Notes: generated by a model from the letters alone, not told the origin. A stretch of 64,000 bases of DNA from Cercis canadensis (GCA_003255065.1 QAOA01002849.1:62001-126000); one strand, 5' to 3'. Numbered from the stretch's first letter, positions 24,101-37,683 are shown. A program made the numbers and translations.

Positions 24101-25451
24101 TTTTGTTGGCAAAGAGACGTTTCCCCCATCAAGCACAGGAGTATCAGAAACTTTTACTTCAACCCAGTCTTCTTCAGTTTTAATACTTTCTTCAGCCAAC
24201 GCTTTCTTAGAGCCCCTCTGATGTAAAGAAACAATTTCTTCAACATCAGGTGCATGAAGCACTTCACCATCTCTAGCAGCAATGCCACATCGAACTGTAC
24301 AGAGATATTCATTACCAATCTGCGGGTTGGATTCAGAGTAAATCTCATAAACTCGAGCCGTACTTCGAACATAAACTTGTCTGACCTCATGTTTCTGTGC
24401 AAAATTAACTGCAGAACAAGAGGCTTCTCATCATTTACAAGAAAAGTGCAAAAGCCAAAGCTGATCCCCTTTCTACCTTAAATCCTTTCTTTCACTGAAA
24501 GGAGTAAAACACCTTTAGAGACAATAATATCTCATATATCGTTGCACCTCAGCACTACGAAGAGAATTTACATATTCACATTCTCGAATTTATACTGACA
24601 GTCTTACAATCACACAAGAAGAATCAGATTGGGATAAATGAGCCCTGAAACCATTCTTCAAAATTATAGGCATCAGGTGAGTTAAAATTTCAACAACAAT
24701 TACGAAATTTCACCTATGCAATTAAACTAGCAAGATTGAAGAAACAAATCATCATACTCCCAGAAGTTCATCTAAAAGTTACACAAACAAAATATAAGAC
24801 TCCTCCAAAACAGAAAACTGAAGTAAATGGCTCAGTTGCGTGGACTCATACAGAAAACTTTTAAAGTAAACCTACTAGCTTCAGATTCAGAAAAACTAAA
24901 AAAAATTTCTAAACACATATTGTACCCAAGAAAGAAAATTTAGTAGTTGAAACGTGACAGTAACCAGATTTACGAGCTCAAGTCATGTAGAACATGATTA
25001 TATTCCATTTTCGTTTCTGCTTTCTCAACAACAGACCAATAGACGAGAACGCATTAAACAGAGAATCATGTTTGAATTTTACGAACACAAATTGACAAAC
25101 CATAACCAAATTTCATCAACACGCCAGTATAAAAACGAACTTCATATAATTTTCTCATGGACAATATGTATTTTACTACGCAAACAAACGGAGAAGCAAG
25201 CAAATTTGATGCTTACTCTTGATCTCGCAAGGGCCAGAATCGGATGAAGGTGGATAGAGAACAAGGGGGGATTCGGGCGAGGAATCCACAGTGCTGGCTT
25301 CTACTTCGCCATCACCATCGTCCGTGGAAGACAGTGAGGATTCGAAAGTGACGCAATTCTCAAGAGAACCAGCGGCAATGGTCCAGTTCGTTTGGGACCT
25401 CCATGGAATAACAGTGCTCTCGGTCATGGTGATTTTGCCCTCTGGCTCCAT
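21129..25451 (-). CDS. Uncharacterised plant protein, possibly PAAT-like
   Basis: Three exons join in phase: 25451-25217, 24408-24071, 23219-21129, giving 887 residues. Exon 2 is taken from the strong acceptor TTGTTCTGCAG, because the nearer GCACAG would cause an immediate stop. The folded part is N-terminal (about residues 1-240): GPCEIK, then VRQVYVRSTARVYEIYSE, then ISVILRLLSIQSKGCIWVDEIYVFADPV. Order and spacing recall the PAAT/C10orf88 family (a protein described with mitochondrial ABC transporters), but I know that only by resemblance. Next comes a coiled coil (LVSRMDRMEEICLGFQEK through VEQQLEILTKKLQ, about 410-460). The remaining 400 residues are acidic, Ser/Glu-rich and probably disordered. 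The start is the first ATG; the GTG two codons upstream is not used. Function unknown. Confidence 0.85.
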
Positions 25452-27867
25452 CACCACCGGGTTCGTCTCAGTGCTCAGTATCGGATTCTGCAGAACAAGA
25501 AGACAATGACAACGAAGAAGAGGAATGGAGTAGAATACAATTTGGCGAGAAATTTATAGGGAGCTGTAATTTCTACGAGAAACGGAAAAATTACGCTACG
25601 TAGAAAATGGAAAAATACATTTTGTGTTTTGTTTTGGACCTTTTGGTAGCCCTTTTTTTTTTCACTTACAAGTTTGTTATATAAAATATCAACCAATTTA
25701 ATGGGTAAATAATAAATTACAATTTTTCACCTTTTTTAATTAATTTTATGTGTTAATATTAAAATTATAGATGAAGAATAGAGCATAAAATATGAGGAAA
25801 ATAAATATCAAAAGTGTTAAAGGTTTTTTTGGGTGAACAAAAAATCCTTATCATAAATTTACATATATTGGTTTTGGACCAAATTATTTCAAGCTATAAA
25901 CTAATCTACCCTCATTTACAAAGATCGCTCTATTTAACTAATTCATATAATATGAATCATACTGTTAAATACATTATTGGCATGGTCCAATATTTTTTTA
26001 ATAGTTGTAGCCATTGTTGATTCAAGATTGTAGTTCTTTCTTTTACCTTTCTCGATTCTTTGATTTTGTCATGTATGTGGGGATGGCTATGGGGCAAGCA
26101 TAGGGCGCGCAAAGACCCGTCCCCATCCCTAAAAATATTTACATGTCTCATCTCTGAACGCATTCAATAATCTTATTTTTGTCCTATTGAATGTCTATCG
26201 TCTCATGTCTTCTCCCATTTATCTATATAATCATATTTTTTTAAAAAAAATTCAATCAAAATGACGTTGTTTTACCAACAAAAAATTTTAAAAAAAATTA
26301 TGTAATATATATATATATNTATATATATATATATTATTTTATTTATGTACGTGGCGAGATAGGTAGTAACTTCCTTATTTTTTGCCACAGTCCTATAAAA
26401 TTACTCATCTTCATTCTCATCCTCATCCTCATCTTCATACCCATACTTATTTTTTTTGCCCCTACCCGTATTCAACCAGGTAAAAGTAACGGGCTCCATC
26501 AAGTATGTGACAAATTGTCATCTCTACATATATGAATTGTTATCTTTTTTTTAATTAAATTCTTATTACGATCAGTTATAACTTCCTTCAATTATTACAT
26601 GACAAATAACTTGTATATAAACAATAAAAGAAGCACTACAAAGTATCACAAAATTATCAAATCTTTCATCTTATTTCCTTCTCTCTCTACCTGGAGATAC
26701 TGTACGCGCACTCTAATCATTTCTCTCACTTGTGGCTCTTGAAGGATTGAGTAATAAAGCTTTCTCTTTCTCTCTCTAGAACAGGGTGTACGGTTCCGCC
26801 ATAGACGCAGCATCACAACTCGTCTACTGCAGAATCGATCCCCTTCATCACTGGTCTCCGTCCTAGCGTTCAGTTATATTCTTTCTTGTTTCCGTTTGAA
26901 TCATTTACTCCTTCTAGCTAGTGCCTGTGCTTTATATCTTCACATGAGCTCATGATCTTTTCCTTAAATTAAACCCATGAGCTGTAATACACGCAGAAAT
27001 AGATTTGTGGATCAAAGGGAGCGTCGATTTGAGGTGATTTCTGTATTTGAAGGGCCAGTGTTTGATTTCTAGATTTATAATGTAATAATATAATTAAAAA
27101 AAGTTAAATTATAAGAATTTAAAAAAAAAAAATTATAAGAACTTGATTTAAAATTTATCTAAATTATAAAAATTTGTATTACATTTTAATCATGATTATA
27201 ATATTAATGCAATTACTTGAATCTCCCGCTTCAAAGTTCATGATAATATAGTTACTCCACATCAAATACTCAAGGTAATATGCAAAAAGATACCCAATAA
27301 TAGGGAAAATAATAGTTCTTCATTTCCTTTTCATTTGAATTTGTCAAAACATCAATATACCACAGGGATTTAATCTTTTTTGCAAATTTAATTCACATAC
27401 TGCAATCAAGTTTTTTTCTCTTGCCGCGTCAATCAAGTTGTATTGATTAAGAAAAGTATGACAACCATAAAAAGTTAATGACTTTTCTAAATAATCTAAA
27501 GAAAAAGTTTTCAACTCCAAAAAATTTTAATTTGTCACCAAGTTTTTAATCAATATATATATATGAATGCTTTTACATTGAACATGGCTATACTCAAACT
27601 AGAAACTATATGTTTTACCAGAACAGAAACTAGAAAATATGTTCTCGTAAATTTCAACAAAAAGGGTAATGCAACTAGGCTGTCATATTTTGCAGGTAAT
27701 CAGAAGTTTACCTTTAGCCATGACAACAAACTGAACTAAGTTGGAACATGCCAAATAGTTAAGACAACCTCGATGAAGAACTCATGCAAACAAGTTATTT
27801 TTCTCCAAGAGATGATTACATTACAATATTACAACCTCAGCTTTCTTTTACAGTCAATCAAATGCCC
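25452..27867. other. Intergenic with hAT element
   Basis: The left 100-200 bases form the leader and promoter of the minus-strand gene. A hAT-type element occupies 26078-26528. A short open frame at 26786-26866 follows a CT-rich stretch and CTAG, looking like an exon fragment, but I could not match it to a family. The rest is AT-rich with nothing recognisable. Confidence 0.55.
26078..26528. mobile_element. hAT-type non-autonomous element
   Basis: The ends are TGGGGATGGC and, in reverse complement of the right end, TAGAGATGAC, a known style of plant hAT terminus. The flanks CATGTATG (26070-26077) and CATATATG (26529-26536) form an 8-bp target duplication with one mismatch. Inside are a TA microsatellite interrupted by the N at 26319 and a CATCCT/CATCTT repeat. 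No transposase is encoded. Confidence 0.7.
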
Positions 27868-28188
27868 TCACTTGTGACAAATTCTTGCTGTTGGCATGGT
27901 AACACAAATAGGGGCATAAGCTTTCCTAGCTGCTGGGGTACCCCGTTTCAGCTCCTCTGCGACCGCCATCCCGGCAACAGAGCAAACAGCAGCTGCTGCT
28001 GCTGCAAACATCAAGTTCCTTCTTCCATTGGGGCTCTCCTTATCAGTCTCATTACTGACCTTCACCTTTTCTCCCTCAACTGCTCTGGCAGCACTTGCTA
28101 CAACGAGCCTCCTCTGAGTGACTACCGGAGACCGGTTGGCGAGGGTTGCACCACCAACGAATGAAGCTGTCATGATGATTGATGCCAT
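27868..28188 (-). CDS. PSBTN: Photosystem II 5 kDa protein, chloroplast precursor
   Basis: This nuclear gene encodes PsbTn, a tiny lumenal subunit of photosystem II. The single exon gives 106 residues, the usual precursor length. There is a Ser/Ala/Arg-rich stroma-targeting part ([13 protein letters not shown] to about residue 58). A hydrophobic thylakoid-transfer segment follows, [20 protein letters not shown], ending in the AVA lumenal peptidase site. The mature peptide is 28 or 29 residues with two cysteines ([15 protein letters not shown]). The frame is open further upstream, but the chosen ATG is the one followed by a proper transit peptide. The gene is intronless. It lies about 600 bases downstream of the dihydrouridine synthase gene on the same strand, without operon meaning in a plant. 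Confidence 0.96.
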   Translation of the reverse strand: MASIIMTASFVGGATLANRSPVVTQRRLVVASAARAVEGEKVKVSNETDKESPNGRRNLMFAAAAAAVCSVAGMAVAEELKRGTPAARKAYAPICVTMPTARICHK

Positions 28189-28786
28189 TCCTACAATGTA
28201 ATTTGAGTCCTGGACTATTTGCTTGCTGTGAGGAGTTTTCTGCTTTATGTTGCAAGTAGTTGGATCAAGAATATATGGACTGTAACTCACAAACAAGGTG
28301 ATAGTAGGACCACCCAACATCTTATCCCAAAAACCAATCTACCAATAAAATATTGCCACGTTGAGTAACAGATCCTGCTGGAAATTTGTGGCCCTGAGAA
28401 TTTCAACGTCTCAGAAAATTGAGGCTTTTATTGTCTCTAGTCTCTATCGAAGGAAGTATCTTTCTGTTTCCTTTCCTTTTTTATTTGGCACACAACCGGA
28501 TAAAGGGGCTATCTGATATAACGAAATATAAACCACCCAACATTCTAATGTGTAGCCACAGCCGAAAACAGCAGCAAAAGCAAGAATTACAGACAACTTC
28601 AAACACCATCTTTAGCTCAGCTTCTACATCAAGTGTATCATTGAAATGTCAATTGCTTTCAATAGATTAATGATGTATATTCTAATGTATACAATTACAT
28701 GAGACCTATTGCTTCATTTCAAAGAAATGGTAATCAATACAAATGAATTTCCTTTACTTCAGATTTGTGTAAAATACATGTGAAAC
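28189..28786. other. PSBTN promoter region / DUS 3' flank
   Basis: About 600 bases between two minus-strand genes. They should contain the PSBTN leader and promoter and the 3' UTR of the dihydrouridine synthase gene. The open frame at 28419-28670 on the plus strand has no family likeness. Confidence 0.55.
28321..28362 (-). promoter_or_regulatory. Candidate light-response motifs upstream of PSBTN
   Basis: Read on the minus strand, an ACGTGGC G-box-like core (28355-28361) and a GGGATAAG I-box (28321-28328) lie about 135-175 bases before the PSBTN start codon, with a CCAAT-type sequence on the opposite strand near 28340. G-box plus I-box pairs are common in promoters of photosynthesis genes. 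The motifs are short and could be chance. Confidence 0.35.
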
Positions 28787-31700
28787 TTAAGCACATATCG
28801 CATCTTCTTCTCTTGATTTGTATGGAGGAGGCAGTATGCTGTCTATGTTAGCAAAACGATCAGCACGACCTGATAGTGGCTCCGCAACAGGTGCGTCCAA
28901 GACTGAGTCAGGAATTGCTACGAGGGTTTCCTCAAAAAATGATTTCATTGTCTACATGGTTCATGAATTCTGTAAGTATTTATAGCAATTGATGCAATAA
29001 CTCAAGTATAAAAGCACAATGACAGTGAACAAAAGCAAAAGCTGATGTAAGGACTTTTGCAAATTGTAACTACTCCAATGAAGTACTTTCATATTTTAAA
29101 ATGGAACAAGGAAATAGCTATCTCAATACGGGAAACATCTCTAACATCCACAACACCATAGTAAATGAACTTCTTTTGGCTGCCAACCTCTGCACTAGTT
29201 TAGTAGTTCCATGAATACTCTCTCTCTCTGAGTTCTAAAAAAGAGGAAAAAAAAATCTGAGTATCTATTTCCCCATCTTTTGCTCTACCTTCCCAAGTCA
29301 TCTCAAATCTCAAAATGAAAATGAGATGGATTCACAAGGAGTCTACCTTTAGTTTTTTCTTTCCTTTTTTTTTTTTGGGATAAAAAAGAGTCTTCTTTTG
29401 TCACTACATTTTCAATTATTAAAGATAGGGAGATGAATTCATCACATTCCCAGGGGAGAACGGTTCTATTAGTGCCAAGCAGCAAGCCAGGGAAGAATAT
29501 GAATAGATAAGCCACCCCACCATACCAGACCCCTTGCCATCCCTATATAGAAATCAAGAGACAAGGACAATAACAGCAAATTAAGAAGAGAAGTAGGTAA
29601 CGTTTGTTGAAAATCAGTAAGTTTGTACCTCCTCTATGGTGCTTACTTCCTCTAAATTAAAAAACAGCATAAAGGACATAATCTTTGAAGTGCTCAACTA
29701 GTTAGGTTTCATGGCCAAAAAAAAAAAAATAGTTAGGTTTTATCATGGTAACCATACCGTGCAATGTCGGAAAGCAGCATCTGCTTTGCGCTTCCACAGG
29801 CCATTCCCAGGCTCTGAATAGAAAAAACCAAGTAAAGGCTGCAGCAAAATAAGAATATGGTTATATGATAGCACCAAATTGTTAATTGGAGGCAAAAAAA
29901 TTGAATATCATTAAAATAATACATAAAATGTTTTTCTCCATGCAAATCAAGGGGGGTAAAACCCCCAGTAAATGTCCAATCTTTTAACTCCTAGTACAAG
30001 ATAGGACACCTCTATAAAGTCCAAGCAGTGAACCATAGCAAGAAAATCAAAAGAATGGAACCAACTAGTTTAAGTATGACATATATATAACTCTTTTGAG
30101 TTATATGAAATAAAGTATAAAAGAAAGAACAAAGAATATAGTTAATTACATAACTAATTGGCTGTTCTGTGTTACATATAATGCTACCCAGGAACGTCTA
30201 TATGCAGAAGTGCAGTAGTAAGAATATTAGGAAACTAACTCAAATTGGAGGCTCATTTTTATCCCTACCTTTGCTATATCTCGTACAGTAGGCTTAACTC
30301 CATATTGTCCCAACACTGAATCCCCATATACTTGATATTGTTCAAGTACCTTAATGAAAGGAGGAAAAGAAAATAATTATTAAAGGGAAAAAAAAAGTGA
30401 ACGCTAATTGGTGCAGAATTTAAATCATGAATTTCTCCAGATGAATCCATTAAAAACCAAAGATTCTGCAAGTGAACCTGACGACGTGTAAGACCAGTGC
30501 TTGGCACACCATAAATTGCAGTATCAACATGTCCCAAAATCTGCCAAGGGCTGTTGAAATATTCAACAATTGTTACAGAAGCTACCAAGTATTACTTTAT
30601 ATAAACACATTAAGAAGATGCAATACAACAGTGCATCCGTGGTAGAAACACTATAATTTAGACCACAAAGCATATATTTATTACTAAACACCAGTTCCTA
30701 TACATATTATCAGATAATGTCGTAGTCATAGTATAATTTTGATGACTTGAAACAAATTAACCTTAAATTGCTTTTATTGGAGATATACGCATCACACACA
30801 CCCAGTGAATTGCTAATATGATCCCACCTCCACTCTTATTCTTAACAGGGGAAGGGTACTACTATGCTCAACAGTTGTGGACTACAAATCAAAAGATCAT
30901 ATCAGACAATACCATTTTCCCTTAATTAACAAAATAAAATTTTCCTTCATTTCATTTCTTGCAAGAACCGTTGAAAAAATGCACCAGTATGTTTGAAATT
31001 CAAAAGGTTATTCTATCACAAGTTGCTCTTAAAACATTTTTTCAGAAAATATTTAGATTAAAAATTGGCCTCTGAGTTAGGTTTTTGTCAAACTACAGAT
31101 TTGAAATGGACTTTTAAAATTTCTCTCTGAAAACTCAGGACCAACTTTTTGATGAGGCATTGGTGAGGAGAAAATTTATTTCCCTCATTGAAAAACTGAA
31201 TCCCACCATTTGGAAGCAAGAAACTTTTTGTTTGAGTTAGGCTTCAAACAGACGAGAAAAAAAAAATAGTACTGGTTACTTTACATACTAACTGTATGCT
31301 GCACGTCCAACCATAACACCATGAGCTCCAGCTTTTCGAGCTGCATTGATCTACAATCAAAATCCCCATGATAGGCAAAGAGCAATTATTAGAAAACAAT
31401 TTCAACGCTTGAAAATGCCTTCAGATTCATTGCACTTCCGAGACACCAATAATACCAAATGCAAGAAAAGAAGTGCAAATAAGGATCTGAGATTAAGCAG
31501 CAATTTAGTTTAGCCCGAAAGGATAAAAGGGGTGGGGGAAGCACATTTTGTTTATGAGCATTAAGCAGTAACCTCAAATTGGAAGGAACATTATATTGAA
31601 AGATCACCATGAACACATTGGATAAATCAACAGAATTATAGTAAAGTCTTCCACCTAAATGCTTAGTTTGAAAACCACAGATCAATGCCATGGAGAAGAC

Positions 31701-34700
31701 TGCAAATGATAAACTTCATAAATCTCAACTCAATAGATGTTGTCTCTCTCTTTTTTTTTTTTTTCTACTTGATATTTATATGTTGAAATTAGAGGGACAT
31801 TGAAGTTCAGTCTCAAATGCCCTCTCAATGAATTACAAAAATATGGGATTTCTAAAAGGCCATGGATACTGACCACAAGTAGAACTCAATAAGAAGATAT
31901 GCTACTGACTTCATAAAAGACAATGCACTATCAAGTAAAGTCAAATCCCAAAAATATAAAATTAATTATGCATTGACTATTTTCACCAAATCAAATGTTT
32001 CCCATTTAGAATGCATAATTCAATTACTTTGGCTGGGAATAAACACATAAATCCAATCACCAAAACCAACAATTGTCTTAGCTAGACATCTAAAGCAATT
32101 AGTTGATTGATCCCCAAAACTCCTATGAGGAATTAGTTTGGAGAAGATGTCCAGTATAATTGTTGTCCAAACTAAAATACAATCATACATCAATTGGGCC
32201 TATATATAGTAACATCATGGTTAAAACCACAAAAAATTCTTCTGAATATCTTGTAGTCATAACCATTCCCAATCAAAAGATGATTGAATTTAAAGGAAAA
32301 AGGGAAAACTAGCCCCCTTGGACCCTGTTGGCAGAGCAACAAATGAAGTCAACTTTGCATTTTCAGATATCTACCACCTATTGGCACAGACCAAAAGGCA
32401 AACAGAGAAACTTATATATATAAATACATGCTAAACCCATACATCTAACTCATTATGGAAATACAATAAAACCTGTAAGCACAAACAGCAAATGAATACA
32501 TATATCAACCATTAAAATACTCTGAATTATGCTTAATATTTTTTATTATCATATACATAATAAATACAGAATGTGCATTTTACTGATGTAGTGACATATT
32601 TGACACAATCATAAAAGAATATGGAATAAAATTTCTAGCAGAAAATTTGCATTTTACTTAATTTCTGGTCTGAGTGACACAAAAATGGTGACTATGACCA
32701 CAGCTCACCTCATCAATCCTAGTAATGCCACCATTAATTGTAAATGTTAAGTCAGGAAAGTCTCGTAAGAGGCCATAAAAGTATTCATATCTGCATTTAA
32801 GAAAAGAGCAACATATCATCTTCAATTTTATATATAATATGACTACAAAAATCAAATTCTTTTATCATACATACTTTAGCGGAGGAATACTTCGATTTTC
32901 AGCAGGGCTAATGCCATTGAGCAGTGCCTTCCTTGAGTGTATTATGAAATGCTTAGTAGGTGATAGAGAAGAAACCTTGTATATGAAATCACCTGAGAGG
33001 AAACAGCAGTAACAACAGGAAGTTCAATACGTAACCCCAGAAACCTTGGCACAAGTATTTTAGAGTAGAAATTAGGACCTAATATTAAAAATACATACAA
33101 TCCCCTTCTAAATCACATAAGTGGCAATATGAAAAAGGAGATGTATTATAAGTTTATGACAATGGAAACCCAGTGCACAAGTTAAAAGGTGAAAACCAAA
33201 GAAATTGCTAAACTAGGCCGTGTTTTTTCTAGCCTCTGTTGAGTTATAAAGATCATGTACTTACTTTAGGATGAACATAATGAAGAAGGATGACATAAGA
33301 GAAACTCCCATAAATGAGTTCCTAAATTAAGTTCTTATTCTCACTTATTTGCTCAAATGGCAGAATCATGATACCCAAGAAACCAATAAAAGCAGGCTCC
33401 AGAAAACTTAATAAGTAGTGGCAACTATAATTGGTCCCTAATAATACCTTCAAAATTACTTACCATAAGATCCCAAACATATATACCTTCTATCAATATG
33501 TTATTCCAACAACACCATCAGCAAGCCACTAACTCGTTCCAATAGTTTTAGTAGTAGTTTTGAGTTTATCCAACATTTCTATCTTCCATCAACATGTTAT
33601 TCAGTTTCATTATCAGTGAGATTCCAACTGTGAACCTCCCATTGCTAATATAACAATCACGACTGCTGTCCTTATAGGTTCCTGGCTCCCATCAGCAGGC
33701 TACTAACTTGTTTCCAATAATTTTAGTAGTAGTTTTGAGTTTATAGTAACCACAATGAGATTTTGAGATGATAAGCAAAGGCACCATATAACTAATTCAC
33801 AGAACAGGATTGCCCTTTCAGCCCATTATAAATGCAATACATTCTTAAACACAGCTTAGTACCAGAAACTTTTGAAATGTAGCAGAAATATGGAAAAGCC
33901 ATGCAATCATGATAATATATATTTCATATACCATTCTTAATACCATTTCCACATATATTTCTTAAACAAGAACATAAATCTTAATTACAGATTCCTAAGT
34001 TTATTACATTTGAACTTGAATAGACAAAAAATGCTTAGAGAAGGACTTTACAGAGCTCATTGTAAGAATCGTGATCATCCACCCCAATTCGACATTTGAC
34101 ACTGACGGGCACATTTGTATTTGCAGCAATTACTGACATAGCCTCAGCAACAAACTTTCCTTGTATACATTAAATGTCTATATTAATGCACATTGATGAA
34201 AAAAAAAAGTTATACATTCAAGTTCTTTGACAAATATTTAATTAAGGATGATTTTCTAACCTTTGGATCAAGCATAAGACGCACACCAAAGCACCCATGT
34301 CCGGCAACTCTTGGACTAGGGCATCCACAACTGGTATACATTAAAAGGTTTCAGTGAGAGATCAATAGAACAATTAAACTTTTAAAACTAGGGTGATAGG
34401 AATTATACAAACTTGAAATTGATCTCATCATAGCAGTAAGCATTAGCAAGTTCAGTTGCTTTGGCCAAATTTTCTAGATTACTTCCTCCAATTTGAAGCA
34501 CAATAGGATGTTGTTCTGGAGAATATGCCAAGAATCTGTCCTGAACATAATAGACAAAACAAAAGAATCAGTGATCTTCCAGTACCAACTTATCCAAAAA
34601 TGATGATGGTAAAAGTCATCCCATTAATTTTCCATCTTATGTGACACATCTTCTATAAGATAAGCAATTGAGTCAAAATTTTATACAAATGGTCAACTTT

Positions 34701-35310
34701 TACTAATTATGCAATATATTTTCATGGAAAACTCTGAAGACACTACCAAATTGAATTCACAAGCTTAGTTATTCACATGAGAAAAGTCTCTTTATGCACA
34801 ATTTATAGAATCTTAATTCCATTTTTTTTTTTTTTTTTTTTTTTGTGTTAAACAAGTAGACCAATCTCTATAAATTTACCAGATTGCCTTCTTGATAAAC
34901 AATTGTTTCAGCTGCAAGCATCTCCGTGTACAGCCAAGCATGTTTTGATATGATACGTGCAAGAGTCCTATAGTGATGGTCTGTCCAGTCCATCATTGGA
35001 GCAACACTGAAATTCAACAACCAAAAACCAGAACAAGCCAGGTAGATAAAATCAGTGTACTAATAGCAGAGGCAGGTAAGAACAAGAAAAAATGCACAGA
35101 TGTCTACCTAAACCAAGGAGGAAGGTAATATTTGGCAACCATCACAGCTTTATCACGCGACTTCTCTTTTTGGCTATAAACAGAAATGAATCTTGATTTG
35201 TACAAATTCCTGCGAGATATATCTATTGACAATCTGCAACGGTTTTTAATGATATTAGAACTTATAGGAGTAAATGAAACTGCCAGGGAATATCCTGCAA
35301 ACTTCATCAT
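28787..35310 (-). CDS. tRNA-dihydrouridine synthase, DusA-like
   Basis: The enzyme is an FMN-dependent TIM-barrel reductase that converts uridine to dihydrouridine in the tRNA D-loop. Twelve exons in transcript order: 35310-35108, 35006-34880, 34540-34413, 34330-34261, 34154-34052, 32992-32875, 32790-32709, 31350-31289, 30550-30478, 30349-30269, 29838-29758, 28951-28787; 430 residues. Motifs: [13 protein letters not shown] (FMN/substrate entry), the [22 protein letters not shown] segment containing the catalytic cysteine loop, [26 protein letters not shown], and GVMVGRAAY (phosphate binding). The first 65 residues are basic and Ser-rich, like an organellar transit peptide. The exon 8 donor was set at GTATGT to keep phase, giving AAYSYPW; an alternative would insert about ten residues. 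Plastid or mitochondrial action is inferred. Confidence 0.94.
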
Positions 35311-37683
35311 CCCTTTTAGCAAACAATATTCTGCTCCCTCAGGTACCTATCAATCAAATAAAACCATCTCTTATACTGTAACACACACACACGACAATAC
35401 GTGTGCAGATATGTATAATATACATGGCAAGATACATGTCACGCCTATGACCATCTGGATGATTGTTGGTAACAGTGCCATTAATCGTACACAAACCAAC
35501 CACTAAAAATACCACTCAGAAAACAGAGCTCGGAATCCCATGTTTACCCAATGAAAATGGTACTTAGAAAGACACAGAAGTATAAATTAATCCACATGTT
35601 TCATAAAATCAAATAAAAAATTTCAACCTTTATGGCTTTGCTAGCATACCCACGAATACAAAGGGACTCTTTAAGAAGTTAACTGTCTCCAAGTATGGTA
35701 TTGTGAAAATGGTGCTTCAAAAATATTATAAGTAGAAACTAATACATATGATTAGTTTAGTTAAATAAGAATGTTTCAAACTTTATGGATTTGCTAGCAT
35801 ACCCGCGAATCCAAAAAAAAGCAAGAAGTCAGCAATCTCAAAGTATGGAAACCATTCGCAAGTGAAGCAAACTACTTATATAGCAAGACTGATTTTTCTG
35901 GCTGCAGAGAAACATGAGATTGAAGGCATTTTATCGAACAATATACAGGCATACATTTTTTTTTTCTTAATCGTACAAAAGCGTGCATGGCATTAATAAA
36001 GTTTTGAATTTCGCAAGACTATAAGCATGTGAAGTACAAGATTTTAGGGTTTACATGGAAGAAGGAAACTGCCGCCTGTTCCGGATTGTGTCTCGGCCTT
36101 CTCTCCGGAGCACAGCCTCCGCAGAGATCCGAGCAGCAAGTTGCAGTTTTTTAGCTTTCTATGTTTGCTTTATCCGCGGCAACTAAATGAAAGCAAACCA
36201 TTAGAAGTTGTGGGCCTTATCGGATTCATACTTTCAGCCCACATGCCGTAAAAATGGGCCAACAAATACATTAACGGTAAAGGAAATTAGAATTATCTTA
36301 TCGCTAAGTCTCATGGAATTTGCTCATTTATTGATGTTTAATATCTTTTTATTGGTATTGGGCTCAATGCTCCTTAATGGTCTATGGGGTATCAGCTCGG
36401 TTTGCCTATTTTAATAACCAAAAATAAAAATTATGCTAAAAATAAAAAATAAAAAATTGTATGAGTTGATTTGGGTTTTATCAACAAGCTAAATGGAAAG
36501 TTGAATTGATTTTGGATTTATAAATAAGATGCATAGAATTTTTTTTGGTTATTCACCAGTGTTCGAGCTTCGCCCGACTAATCCAGACTTGAGCTGAGAA
36601 TGACTACAAGGGTGACAAAGCTCTTTCAACTGACGCAGTTGCATACCCAATGACTCGAACCTAAAATTCTTGGTCAAGTTAGAACATTCCTTTATCAGAT
36701 GATCTACAGACTTGTTGGTTAAGATATATAGAATCTACAACCTTAGATTAATGGGTTTTGTTTTTTGTGAACAAAAATATAGAAATTAGTTAAGTTGTAT
36801 GCAGAACTTATACGAGATGTCTTATTAATAGATTCCAATAATCTTAAATCTAAGTCATTGAATAATGAGTCAAAAAATTTCACCATTGAATACGAGATTA
36901 GAAATTAATCCTACAAATGTTGGTCCCATGCAATATGTACACAACTATATATTTGGATTGAAGTTTTTTTTTTTTTTTTCCAAAAGGGTTGAAGTTGTTA
37001 TTATTCTAAACTTACCAATTTAAGTGTGTATTTAACACTAGGCATGGGCTCTATACTCTCTAGGATGCAACTTATATTTACCCATTTATATACAGAAAGC
37101 AAAACCTATCAACTTTTACTAAATTTAAATAACATAATATTGTGTAAATGTTTTCTTTATAATTAGTATAAATTATAATGATTTAAAAACTGTTTTATCA
37201 AAAGGGGAACATGATATACAAAGTTTTTTCTTTATGTAGTCAAATTAACACAAACAGCCTTATTTTATTTGTGCATAAATGTATAAATTTAATTTTTTGA
37301 TAAAGTTAAAATTAAATATGAAAAGAGAGAACTGTCATTCAAATATATAAATATATTATTTTTTAGAATAATTTTATCTTTTTCATCATTCTAGGTAACT
37401 TATTAGCTTCCAAAAAATATTTGATTTAATATAGCACTCACCCATGACCCAACTCAACCCAATTATCACATAGTTTACCCGAACCCGAACACTAACCCGA
37501 ACCCGAACCCGATTGAGGCTGATGTTTTTAGTTTTACAACTTCTACCCAAAACCGAAACCAATCCAACCGAGACTTGGATTGGAACATGCTATGCTAACG
37601 TAAACATGTGGTAGAGAAATAACTAACTCAAGCAGACAGGTACCTCTGGCTGCTTCAACTGTTATCAGTTCCAGAGAGCAGCC
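35311..37683. other. Divergent intergenic region, DUS and TAB2 promoters
   Basis: A GC-richer stretch at about 36060-36150 looks like a minus-strand 5' untranslated exon of the dihydrouridine synthase gene, with a donor at CCAT/GTAAAC and a possible acceptor GATAG just before 35346. Segment 36540-36740 resembles a dispersed repeat. ACCCGAACCCG units at 37480-37515 lie about 170 bases before the TAB2 start. No other gene is seen. Confidence 0.5.

Noticed and set aside
26786-26866. 27-codon open frame after a pyrimidine tract and CTAG
   Set aside because: It looks like an exon fragment but has no partner exon or recognisable family.
37480-37515. ACCCGAACCCG repeats, telomere-like at first sight
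   Set aside because: Plant telomere repeat is CCCTAAA; this unit has G in place of T and is irregular. It is more like hAT-MITE interior sequence.
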